Assembly: GCA_032622095.1 (NCBI GenBank)
Contig: CP136063.1
Span: 142,858,950-142,922,949, forward strand
Length of the DNA stretch: 64,000 nt
Direction: 5' to 3'
DNA from: Siphonodentalium dalli
Lineage: Eukaryota; Mollusca; Scaphopoda; Gadilida; Siphonodentaliidae
The first letter of the stretch is position 1; each line of letters starts with the position of its first letter. Made by a program: the position numbers and the translations under genes. Of this stretch, positions 34,251 through 45,805 are shown piece by piece. Below the pieces are notes generated by a model. The model did not search any database and was not told the origin of the DNA. It was given only the letters and a program-made list of their open reading frames with translations.

Positions 34251-37200
34251 AATCATGTGTATCATCCAAAGATGAGTCACTGTCACAATTGTCCACTATA
34301 TTGTCCAGATTGTATGGGTTTAAACAATTCAGCTGTGAACACAGGCGAGTGAACAATTCAAGTTGGATTTTCGACAGCTACATCTGGACGAAGAACACCT
34401 GGAACTTGAACATTTACATGTTGTGATTTCTTGAAATTTTGTTGGTAATGGCTCGGCAGTCATGAGATTCGGTGTCATGCCTCCTTCATCTTCTTTCCAA
34501 CCGTAACTGGTAGGAGATGATAACTTCGGAACAGACGTGAGGGCTGCATACCACACAAATGTTTGGTATTGACTGCGGAGTAGATGTTGATGCAAACAAT
34601 CTTTAGCTGGTGGAAGTTTTTATAAGTCTGCTGGTTGATGGAACATTCAGCCCTGAATTCATTCACACCACATGCATTTGATGATAGAGAATAAAGTTGC
34701 ATGATAAACTTTTCTGCCAGAAGTTTATCAAACTGACCATACAGGTCAATAGGTTGTAGCAGGGAAGGGGTCTTCATGTATTTCTTCCAAGTAGACTTCT
34801 TCCCTTTTCCATATAGTTGACTGGTTGTATCACATCCTGTAACTGCATGGTAAATTGGCAAACCATTAATTACTGATGCGGGAAATTTCTTTTCTATATC
34901 ATTAATTGACATCCCGGTTTCAACGACAGAAAGCAAATCATATTTAATGTCCTCGGTAGCCAAATCATTAGTTGAAATGCACATATGGTTGTTGTCTCTT
35001 CGAGAAAATGGGTTGAATTGTTCTACCTTTGATTTCACCTTCTGTACATCTTCTTCATCTTTCTTGATCTTTGGAGAGTACCTATCTGTTGACATATTGA
35101 TAGTTGCACCAGTCTTCATTCCGATCAAGGAACATCCATCTTCAACGTTCTTGGTCCTTTCACCACATGTTAGCATCCAGCGGTCCAAAGCAGTCCTGTT
35201 CCTAGTTATACCAACTAAACTGCCTGATGTCTTGCATTTCCGATTAATGTGTTCTAGGGCTATATCAACCAACACATGGTTAAACCTAGCGCTTGTTTCT
35301 TTTATGACGAAGTTACCATTCTTAAATTCTGCATGAACTGTAGGAAAGTTGGAATCCAGGTTCTCCATCTCATGCAGATATACAATTCCCCATCTTGTGT
35401 AGTTCACATGGTCATATACAGCCATCAGCGGTAGCATTCTCCTAAACATATCTAGATGTAGATTCCATTGCCCTTCTCTCTCAGCTCGATTAAAGCACAA
35501 TAAAATTTGGACAAAATTGATGTACTGCAACCAGTATTGAAATGTGCTGTTCTCGGAATTTAATTCACAGAATAAATCAAGCTTCTTAGATAATTTCCCA
35601 TCTTCATCATCATTGTTTCCGATACCTGTCTACAGCTGTCCATGTCCTTCCTTACCTCAAAATATGTAGATAACTTCTTTCCCTCATAATCCAAGACATC
35701 AAATCTTGTATCCTCATGCTCTCTAAGCCAGCTCTGATATTCTTGGAACAATATTCTGTACATCGCCTCGAACATTAGCTTGTGTGCACGAACGGACCTT
35801 TTCCACAACTTTCCCTTCATTATCTTGTCAGATGTACATTCACTATATATCCCAGAGTCTATCCATATGTCAGTCAAGCCAGAAAAAGCAAAATGTTGCC
35901 CAATTACTCGAAGGAAATTTAAAGCTACTGGTATATGAAAACTTCCCATCCTGATAACGACATTTGAGAATTTTTCTGGCAACAACCAAACAATTTCCTT
36001 TGCCTTGCAATAGGAGAAATATTTAGAAATATGGCAGCATCGTAGAAGAACGGTAACAATTGTGTCCATATCATTGGCTGGGGCAGGTATGATTGGTAAG
36101 TACCCGATAACTGATTTCTCTGATTGTACAGTGGACATTTTCTGGTTGTAGCCTGTCCAAGAAGAAACATACTGTTGATCACCATGATTCCGTGATATTA
36201 AGTAGACTAAATCCTTGTATTTGCTTTCTGATTGTAGGTCATCATTTGGTTTAACATCAATCCTGCCAAGCCCTTGTGGTGAAACATGGCCTGAAACATT
36301 TACAGACTCGACACTATTAAATGCTGGTGGGACAGATTTAAGAACTTTATCCCGTTGTATTCTATCACTCCGCTGTATTTTGCATGAAGCAGTGCTGTCA
36401 TCCGGTTTGTCTACGGCTCTCTGAAAAGCTGCCATTTGTGTAACATGGAAGGTTCCTTTTCCATCTAGAGTCTCCTCAATGATGTTCAGGTTATCTGCAG
36501 CAAATTGAATAAATTGACCTTTCTATAAATTGTTGGGAATGAAAGTTGAATTGTTTAAATGGAATCTCTCTAACTGAGCATTTTCTTCCGTCGCGTCAAT
36601 TCGCTGAACAGTTTCATAAGAAATGCTATGACCACCAGCATGTAGAAAGTTCACAAGAAACCTTGACCTAGATATATGGTGAACAACTAATCTAGTAGCT
36701 ATATGCTTTTGAGTATTCCGATTACCATGGAACTTAGCAAACAATATCTTGCCCAAGATTTAGAATCTTTTGATGAGTATCAGACTTCTTCTTGCGACTA
36801 AGAGTCAACTCATCTTGATTTGGATCCAGGATTAAGCTAAGAAGAGTATACAAGCTATCAGGAATACAGTCCTCAGCTGCCTTTGTAGAAATAGAGTAAC
36901 CTATGTGTTTTGACGATTTCATATCGGAGTGAACTCTCAATGGTACATGGTAGAATTCTTTCATAATACTAGCATCACTATCTTGATCCACCGATGCATC
37001 AGATTGAAAATTACATAGAAGTTCATTGTCTGTTGATTCAAACAAATTATTCAGCTCCTCGATACTATTATCGTTTGTGCATGAAGAAAACACAAAGCTT
37101 GGGACTGTCTTATTTCTCTGTCTGCGAAATATAATTTCCGGTCCATAGTGTGCTTGGAGTTTGAGTTTCAGTGTACTTGAGCGAATATTGTTGGCACTTG

Positions 37201-37353
37201 TTGGACAATTCTCAGATTCAAGGCAGAAGTATCCAAAGCCATCACTGATTCATTTTCTTCTGTGGATAATAGAGTACTATTTATTATCTGTCGGTTACTT
37301 ATTTTTCCATGACATCCATGCAGATGAATAATGGACTTTTTCAATGTATACAT
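34251..37353 (-). pseudogene. Disrupted gene of an unnamed multicopy metazoan protein family
   Basis: One long protein can be followed right to left across several frames, about 950 residues in all. Recognisable segments in order: KLKLQAHYGPEIIFRRQR (~37140), ILNLGQDIV then FAKFHGNRNTQKHI (36.74 kb), a GGHSISYETVQRID segment, FIQFAADNLNIIEETLDGKG and TFHVTQMAAFQ (~36440-36520), VIGYLPIIPAPANDMDT, MGSFHIPVALNFLRVIGQH, MLPLMAVYDHVNYTRWGIVY, AVTGCDTTSQLYGKGKK, and a Cys-rich tail CKCSSSRCSSSRCSCRKSNL. From memory these patterns belong to an uncharacterised family present in many copies in corals, molluscs and amphibians; I know no assigned function. Disruptions: frameshifts near 37168, 36737, 35625 and 34600, an in-frame TAG at 36523, and probably a further shift near 34335. 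This copy is inactive unless these are assembly errors. No introns are evident, consistent with a mobile origin. Confidence 0.75.
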
Positions 37354-38395
37354 TATAACTGAATGGTGGAGTCCACTTATTTAATAATTGAAATGTTGAA
37401 CAAAAACAAACTCTTTATTTCTGGATTTATTCAATATTATTCAATAATCTGAGCTATGTTTCAAATAATAGTACTGGATTTGAATTTTGTGATATTCGTC
37501 CGAACTGTTCGCTGTAAGTGACTGACAGAGAATTATGAAGACACAATTACCACCATGTCCAAAAAAATAAATTATTCAAGCATTTTTATTATATTTTTTT
37601 TCCGACCGACCCTACTAAAACAATGTTTAAAAAAATCCGTAAAGCAGAAAAATAAAAAAGTTGGCCTTATCTGACAAACCAAAGGCTAATAGTATTTTTT
37701 ATGGAATACATGTTGCTTTATAATATGTCCTGCAGACAAAAATACATAATTTTAAAGGAATATACAGTAGAGAATGACTAAAAAATGACAATTGTTCCAG
37801 CTCAATACATATTAGTACATCTTTACTTCTATCTATTTAGAAGAAATCAGCTAAAAAAATCTTATCTTTAAAAAGTGTTGTCAATGGATAGAGACCAATT
37901 ATGTATTTTTAGATTTATTTTCTATGGGCGACAGAGTTATGCCCCTTGTATGGCCCTGCACACCTGTACAGTTTGACTACCGGGCGTGGAGTGACCCTGA
38001 GGTGTCCCTTTATACATTAGAAAAGGTTTCAGTTATATACATTCATATGTCGACAAAAATGATTTCTAAAGGTTTTTTGTGGTTTTGGCCTCTGTACTAC
38101 TACTCTAAATTGTTCTTTCAAGTTACAACCATTTTTTTGTAAAAAATAATTCTGATTTGAACAAATCTTCAAGCAAACAAAATTTCAATATTCAAGAAAT
38201 CTCTTACAACAGTGACCACTGTGTCAGGAAGACCAATCGATCTAGTTCAGCACGATTGGTCTATTGTGATTTATAGATCGATCGATGGTTCACTCTATTC
38301 ATTTCGAATATTGCTTATAATTTACATTTACAGAAGTAAATAATTTGCATGCCGATAACTTCACCTTGAATTCAGCCAAATATGTTGACGTTAGA
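37354..38395. other. No gene recognised
   Basis: AT-rich. CTACTCTAAATTGTTCTTTC near 38101 resembles CTACTCTAAATGGTTCTTTC at ~33650, another dispersed repeat trace. Confidence 0.45.
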
Positions 38396-38854
38396 TTAGA
38401 AGGCAGAATTCCCAGATTTGTTTATTATTGGTGAACCTGGATAATTTCGGAGCTGTGCCAATCGTCTTTTGCACACTGTGAATACGCACTCATTCTCTCC
38501 TAAATTTGCAAACATTCCATATAGAATATATATACAGAGTGTGAAAACTTTGTTAGTTGCCAATTGCCAACTAATTGTCGACATTTTACTTAGAAAACTT
38601 GGAGATAGGCCCCCTATTATTTTGTTAGTTTTTTTCTTTTTGTTGAATCTACTTTCGGTTATCGACATGCCGGCTATTATTTTTGGATGTTCTCTCAGCC
38701 GTGCGTGCCAGCCGATCGTCATTATTCGATTTCCTCCGAATATCATTCCATGACACTCCGCGCGCTGATTCGCTCCGAAAATGTGTTTGTATCTGAGAAG
38801 ATTTCTTACTCTGATCGCAGTTTTCAACAATTTAATACAGGGCGAGTACCGCAC
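38396..38854 (-). other. 152-codon open frame of unknown meaning
   Basis: Starts MRYSPCIKLLKTAIRVRN. The first ~90 codons are GC-richer than the surroundings (GCGAATCAGCGCGCGGAG), which could reflect coding sequence or a promoter/5' exon. No domain, signal peptide or homologue is recognised. The latter half is Lys-rich and AT-rich and may be read-through. Confidence 0.2.
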
Positions 38855-40700
38855 TAATAATATGCCACATTGGGGTTTTCTTTCTAGTTTTTTATGACCT
38901 CTCTTGTAATATATCGGGCACAGTTCTGTCTGACATCAAATATATACCCACCGGGAGTGAAGCTAATGACTTTAATATCGTTTGACCCTGAAATGGCCAG
39001 AAAAAAATGTTTTATGAGATTTAAGTTTTTGTTTGTTTTTTATATTTAATTTTTGTTTGTTCAAGTAACAGATATCAAATGAGTGAAATTTTATTTCAGT
39101 CATTCATGGGGGGGGGTATCCAGATTGGGGGATATATCCAGGGGAAATATCCGTTACACTGGTATATAATACATGTATTTGTAGCTCTTTCTGACCACCG
39201 TGCAGCATTTGAATGGATAGTATCATTACTGTTATAACTCGGCCCCCGGTGATCAATTTGGATGATGTATCTTAATAATATGTACATGATCAGTCATTTA
39301 TCTTTTCTGATGTCATTACAAGCATTTAAATTTTTTTTTTCAGACAGGAGGAGCTGCTTGACTGGATTGAGACATCAAAATTTCATTCAAGGCCTCATAT
39401 CTGATAACCAATCATATAATCATGTTTCCCGAGTGCTTCTTGCAGACACTGCATGGTGACACTTAATACCAATATTATTAATTCTGTCCAAGACTGGATG
39501 AGGAAGGATTTCAAATGTTATTCGGTGTACATGTACTGGATACATGGACTGTAGATGTTATCGGTATTCGTCCATGCATGACATAATGTGTGTTGTTGCT
39601 GTGTGACAGTGGGTCCTGAGTCTCATGGCTATACACATGTACCATATGTATACCTACGGACGGTATGCACTGAATCCAGTACCATGCATATCTGGTAACT
39701 AGTGCACACTGTAGCGAATGGGAGGCTTTAATTTATAACCAAATGACGATCAATGTGTTCATCAAAGGCAAAAATGACACATATATGTATGCATTCCTTC
39801 CTTGATGGAGGCCGATCAGTGACATCTACATTTTATCAGACTTATGTGGTGAAAATCTTGGCAAGTGTCATACATGTACTTGTATGCTTCACCGAGTCTC
39901 AGAAAATGTGCACTATGACATCCAGTATATGCATAAACTGTTTTATATTTCATACTACATTGACCAGAATTTGGAGGTGTACCAGTTTAAAATCTCCACA
40001 CAAAGCACAACAGTACCCATGGAACAGTCTCAATCCTTGTTTCTGAGCTTATCTGAAGGATGTGAACTTTTAAGTGACAAATTATTGCAGTATGTCAATA
40101 TAATCAGATTCATGTACACATACAAGGCCTTACAATCCATAACAGAATCAAAACATTCTAATGTTCCTTTATCTTTGTCAACCTGCTGTATCACCAAGTA
40201 ATCTGTAAAAGGAGCTTAAAGTGGCTTATACATGTACCATACATGTACATTTAAAGATAGATAACAAAATGTCGATTTATAACACGTTTTGGAAAATGTT
40301 ACACTAAAGTTGACAGTAGTTAGCATTATGTTTTGGTAATAAATCGAGTAAGAAATGTTGTTTTTGGAATCTGATGATATGGAGACCATCACATCAGATT
40401 GTTTACCTTTAATTGTCCATGTTGACTTTAAAGCATAACGTTTGTTATGTTTTTTTTTGTATCCCTGCATAAAATGGGGTGATAAATTTATATTATACTC
40501 ACATCTGGTCTTTCGATATTATGTGAGTTAATTAATTTATACGAAAGAATGGCATTGCATGCTAGCAATTCTGGTAAACATCACTGTTACAGTGACATTA
40601 CCAACCAATGTTGAATAAGTCCAATAAGATGCCAAAGTTTAATGAAAACTTAACCCTTCCATAACTGGAGCTTCCTGAAATTTTGCTAAAACCCTGCGCC
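38855..40700. other. Mostly featureless; one candidate terminal exon
   Basis: At ~39330-39342 a T-rich tract ends in CAG and is followed by a frame reading RQEELLDWIETSKFHSRPHI then stop (39343-39403). This could be a last exon on the plus strand. Open stretches at 39753-40201 in two overlapping frames are not recognised. Confidence 0.25.
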
Positions 40701-40702
40701 AA

Positions 40703-40763
40703 TGCATTCTCTTATATTTGCGAGTCTCCAAAATGGAGCCTCGCATATATAAGAGAATACATG
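40703..40763. repeat. ~61 bp palindrome, GCATTCTCTTATATTTGCGA type
   Basis: Left arm TGCATTCTCTTATATTTGCG, right arm CGCATATATAAGAGAATACA, hairpin-forming. A half-copy occurs at ~9852-9879 inside the 7.7-10.3 kb element. Confidence 0.78.
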
Positions 40764-40794
40764 GCCTAACAATATTTACCTTGACCTTGTAATC

Positions 40795-40861
40795 CAGTGC
40801 ATTCTCTTATACATGTGAGGCTCCCTATGTGAGACTTGCATATATACAAGAATTCACTGGT
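40795..40861. repeat. Second palindrome of the same type
   Basis: Left arm CCAGTGCATTCTCTTATACA, right arm TATATACAAGAATTCACTGG. About 30 bp downstream of the first. Confidence 0.75.
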
Positions 40862-41751
40862 ACATGATCTTTAATGCTGCACCAGCGCAGCTCCCACAAT
40901 GAAAGGGTTAAACATTGCAAGGCCAAAGCATTAAACAATATTCTGAAAATAATATTTAGACTAAAATATGTTTAACCTTCTACGCGATTACTAGTAGCAA
41001 TGTTTGTTGACAAATCACTGTAACCGTTTTGTTTACATAGCAATGGTTCCAACAGAAGAAATTTCGTTATTGGAAAACTTTCAATAATTAATATAGGAAC
41101 CAGTAATTCATGTTTTTCTTAGTGGTGATGTTTTTACGAACTGTTGTATGTTATATGTTTGGCATATTTACTCACTGTGTGTGCGTTGGGTCCCTTTAAA
41201 ATGATTTGAAACACTCAATGAAATATCTGCACACCAGTAGATTATTTTGTAGGGATTTTAGTATGATGAGAGTCAGAATCATGATTCTTAGTTTGAGACT
41301 GGTAAAAAGTAGCTGATTTGATGTAGAAAAGCTCTAGTTTGATTATTGCAAAATTTTAAGGCCTGTTTTACATTCGCTTTTATCCATCAAATGTGCTCCA
41401 GACACTTCATACCGCTATAATCATAGTAGTATGTACATGTACCTTTTTACAAACTTTTATGTTATTTTGCATGACCGCACATCAAAGAACTCTAAACCCG
41501 CTCATGCACTTAATGCATGAATTTAAAACAAGCACATGTACATGGCATGCTGAACTTTTAACCGCATTTTTATCACAATAAGTCTGGAAATACCAGTGAG
41601 TGCTAGTGCTATACTAACATGTAGACTATACATGCATGTACTGTGAAAAGACTTGATAAAGTCTTAATAAATTTAACAGTAGTTTCCAGTAGAAGATAGA
41701 CCAAAGCTCTTTAAGTTCCATATTTGCAGTGTTTACACTGAGCATTAAGAT
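40862..41751. other. Dispersed repeat piece, otherwise featureless
   Basis: 40868-40912 repeats the GCTGCACCAGCGCA piece found at 25771. The remainder is AT-rich with no recognised gene. Confidence 0.5.
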
Positions 41752-41957
41752 CATCTCCTTTTATACTCAGCAGAATATATGCAAACAACATGGTATAAAT
41801 CATAATGAAAATTAATTTATGACTCCAGCCAATAATTCATTTTCATTATCAATACCATGTTGTTTGCATTGTTCATAGAGTACACAAGTGTTGCACTTAT
41901 CCATGGGCCAAATTCATTCATTTGTTGCATATATTATGTTGAGTATAAAAGGAGATG
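41752..41957. mobile_element. 206 bp nested-palindrome MITE
   Basis: Outer inverted ends CATCTCCTTTTATACTCAGC and its near-complement (GAGTATAAAAGGAGATGG). A second inner inverted pair lies at 41779-41822 and 41833-41870 (ATGCAAACAACATGGTAT and complement). Non-coding. Confidence 0.78.
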
Positions 41958-42442
41958 GTCTCATAAATGGCCGGATTTAGTGTACCCTTTAATGCTTGTA
42001 ATACATGATGTACTAGTACCCGTTTAGACCAAGTTTTCCCGGTCCACAACTTGTGGTATCGGTTGGGTTGATGCTGTTTTGGACCGAGTCCCATCCCGTT
42101 ACTCTTCAAGTTCTATAATGGACTTTACGTCCAGAATAGTGGGCTGAAGTTATCTTGATTGTAGCACTACCAGTATTTCTTCAGATTAGGTCAAATTGAC
42201 GCTTTTTTATAAGAACATGATGATTTCAAACCTGCATATACTTAAAGTAATTGACTATCTCTAACGTGGTGTTACCCCGGTAATGCTGCGGTATTACACT
42301 GCAGTAATTTCCAACACCATGGTAAGGTTACCGCTTGAACACAAAACAGTTGCACCACGATGGATGCGGTATGCAATTAAAATGCAGTGATTCTCCTTAT
42401 ATATTTGGAACTTAAAGGAATGGATGGCCTTCGTTATCTATA
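41958..42442. repeat. Dispersed repeat pieces
   Basis: GCTGTTTTGGACCGAGTCC at ~42071 is the complement of a phrase at ~45342 in the foldback element there. 42255-42440 is the relative of 30078-30195, with paired GGTGTTACC and GGTAACC-like phrases. Confidence 0.5.
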
Positions 42443-45095
42443 TCTATATTTGCGAATGTCTGTCTGTCTGTGTTCTATAGAAATTCACATGGGACCATCT
42501 AGATGGCACCAAAGGGGTCTACTAGGTGTAACTTTTTACGAGAAAGATAATGGTGAAGGTTAGGATTTTCTAAAGTGACGCCGTTGTTGTCAGGGGCAGA
42601 AAAGGGAGGGATAGAACAAAAAAATTGTCGCCGATTGCCACGAAACTTATATATAATCATTCCCTTGATATATAAGGAATCTGATGGTGTGGTTTAAATA
42701 TGTCAAAAGTGGCGCCGTTCGAGTCAGGGATGCGCGGAAGGGGGAGGGGCACCAAAATTGATAAACTAAGTTTAGCGCCGAGGGACCATCTAGATGGCAC
42801 CAAACTGTCTACTAGGGGTAACTTTTTACGAGAAAGATAATGGTGCGGGTTAGAATTTTCTAATGTGACGCCGTTGTCAGGGGCAGAAAAGTTGGAGGGG
42901 TAGAAAAAATGTTTGCCGCCGATTGCCACGAAACTTTTATATAATCATTCCCATCATATGAGGAATCTAATGGTGTTACTTAGATATGTCAAACGTGGCT
43001 CCGTTCGCATCAGGGATGAACGGAAGGGGAAAGGGGGGCGGGGGGCACCAAAATTGATAAAACTAATTTTAGCGCCAATTTCCACCAAATTGATATATAT
43101 TCTTCTCCATGATACAAGGAATCTAATTGTGCGATTTAAAGACTCCAAATTGCTGTCGTTTGGATGAAAGATTGTGGGAGGGGCACTCAATTTGATAAGA
43201 ATGGGTTTAGTCGCCGATTGCCACCACACTTATATAATATCATCCCCATGATATGATGAGTCTAATGGTGAGGCTTAAATATGTCAAAAGTGTCGTCATT
43301 CGAGTCAGGGTTGAACTGAAAGGCAGAGGGGCACCATAATTGATACGCAATAATTTTAGCGCCAATTTCCACCAAAGTGATTCTTATCCATAAAACGAGG
43401 AGTCTAATCGTGTGGTTTAGATACGCCAAATTGGTGCCGTTTGGATGAGAGAAATGGGGGCCCTAAATTTGATACGAATTTGTATACTCGCCAATGTAAT
43501 ACAAAAACTTATCCAAAATCACCCACATGGTATGAGGAGTCTAATGGAGTGGTTTAAAGCTGTCAAAAGTGGCGTCATTCGAGTCAGGGGTGCACTGAAA
43601 GAGAGAGGGGCACCACCATTGATAAAAATAATTTTAGCGCCGATTTCCACCAAATTAATACACATTCTTCTCCATGATACAAGGAATCTAATTATGTGAT
43701 CTAAAGACGCCAAATTGGTGTCGTTTGGATGTGAGATTGGGGGGGGGGGGGGGCAAGCATATGCACTAAATTTGATAAGAATTGGTTTAGTCACGATTGC
43801 TGCAAAACTTATACAAAATCATCCACGTGGTATGAGGAGTCTAATTGTGTGGCTTAAAACTGTTAAAAGTGGCGTCATGCGAGTCAGGGGTTCATTGAAA
43901 AGGAGAGGGGCACCATAATTGATAACAACAATTTTAGCGCCAATTTCCACCAAATTGATACACATTCTTATCCGTGATACGAGGAATCAAATCATGTGAT
44001 TTAAAGACGCTTTATTGGTGCTGTTTGTGTGAGATATGGTGTGGGGTGTGGGGTGGGTACTAAATTTGATAAAAAAAATTTATTTAGTCGCCGATTAGCA
44101 CCAAACGTATAAATATTTATCTCCATGATATCAGGAGTCTAATTATGTGGTTTAAAGATGTCACAAGTGGTGACATTCGAGACAGGGGTCCACAGAGTGT
44201 GAGAGAGACACAAACATGGATAAACAATATGTTTAGCGCCAATTTCCACGAGACTGATACATATTTTTCTCCGATATACGAGGAATCTAATCGTGCGGTT
44301 TAAATACGCTAAATTGTTGCCGTTTGGGTTAGAGATATGGGGCCCTAAATTTGATACGAATTTTATATATATTCATCTCCATAATGAGTCTAAGTTTGTG
44401 GTTTAATGATGTCAAATGTGGTGCCGCTTGAGTCCGAAATAGGGACGGGCGGGTCAACAAAACTGATGGAAACATGTTTAGTGCCAATTAACAACAAATT
44501 CATACACGTTCTTCTCAAATGATGCGAGGAATACAATCGTGCGTGTTAAAAATGTCACATTAGGTGCCCAGATATATTTGCAAATAGATGTCTGTCTGTA
44601 TGTGTTCTATATATAACTTCACGGAGTACAATCGAGATGGCACCAATGCGTTCTAACAGTGGTAACTTTTTACGAGGAAGATAATGGTGCATGTTAAAAT
44701 ATTAGAATAGCTCATGTTAATATTATAACACAACTGAGTCTGCCCCATTCAATATAGTTTCCACAAAAAAGTTACAAGAGATATTATAGAAATGTTTATA
44801 AGGCCGGTTCAACAATAGTGGTCAAGTGTGTCGTCATATATAATTTCTTCTGAGATAAAATAAAACGGAGTCAGTGGCACATGACTTTTCAGGATCCTCC
44901 AATACTGACATCTGACAAGGTTATATCTGCCCAATATACAGAGGATATATTTCATGTTTTAGAACAGACAATTTATGAGAATGTGTGTACCGCTTTGAAC
45001 AAGGGTATCCTCTATTCCCACCATATATCCACAATATGCAGATGGTTTCACATCACTTTAACCTGGGCAACGCCGGGTAACCCTGCTATTAGGTT
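42443..45095 (-). repeat. Hairpin-headed tandem-repeat element, family 3
   Basis: Read on the minus strand it starts at ~45095 with CTAATAGCAGGGTTACCCGG then CGTTGCCCAGG (hairpin) and ends at ~42443 with ACACAGACAGACAGACATTC. This is the same layout as the 2.7-6.4 kb families. The interior is a ~290-300 bp tandem repeat: ATTTCCACCAAA-type phrases recur near 43078, 43368, 43644, 43943, 44243 and 44486. It appears to have a ~145 bp half-unit. The translated repeats (TRNLIV, IKIILAPISTKLI) are by-products. A G15 run lies at 43739-43753. A second tail-like unit at 44569-44690 suggests an internal duplication. Confidence 0.72.
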
Positions 45096-45341
45096 ATAAT
45101 TTATAAATAACATTTACAAAAAGTTTCCCAAGAATATACTAATAGTATAGGATAATGTTCATATGAATGCCTTATTATCCACAAAACACACTTTGTGTGA
45201 GTCAATCGTTTGTTTATATACAGCGCGTAAATAGTGAGCAATAAGCAAAACACTCAACACCGTTGCGATTTTTAATTGAGTGATTTGTGGTGACCCATTC
45301 AACACTGAAATCTTGAGAGGTTATAGAAGAGTAGCCGGACA
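45096..45341. other. No gene recognised
   Basis: Short AT-rich spacer between the family 3 element and the foldback element. Confidence 0.4.
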
Positions 45342-45805
45342 GGACTCGGTCCAAAACAGTTTCAACTACAGTAATGTTCTAAGTAATAGACTACTTAACC
45401 ACAGCAGAATTATGGGTTACTTTTCAGGATTTGGTCGGAAATATGGCTTGTTGCCATTCATCGGAAAGCTGTCGGGTGTGGATAGGCTGCCATCAGCTGT
45501 GTTTTTGAGATGGGACATTTATATAGAAAATCATAAAATATTTATATACATAACGAATCCTGAAATAGAATATTTACATAACCTAAAAATAATGTTGCGG
45601 GCGACCAAAAGACCGCCACAGATGAAGTTGAAAGACTTCATTACGCCGGGGAGAGCTTTCCGGTGAATGGCAAAAAGCCATATTTCCGACTAAATCCTGG
45701 AAAAGTTACCCATAATTCTACTGTGTTTAAGGAGTCGATTATACTTAGGGCATTACTGTATTCGATATCCCAAGCTGTTGCATACCGAAAAGACTTGGAC
45801 TAGTA
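45342..45805. mobile_element. Palindromic foldback element
   Basis: Arms 45360-45470 and 45653-45755 are complementary (TTATGGGTTACTTTTCAGGA, GGAAATATGGCTTGTTGCCA on the left). Weaker matching extends outward to ~45342 and ~45805. The segment GGAAATATGGCTTGTTGCCA and neighbours also occurs in both arms of the 7686-10303 element. A 128-codon frame crossing the element is not a gene. Confidence 0.75.

Noticed and set aside
42913-43918. Repeated TRNLIV / APISTKLI frames
   Set aside because: By-product of the family 3 ~295 bp repeat. Overlapping frames on both strands.
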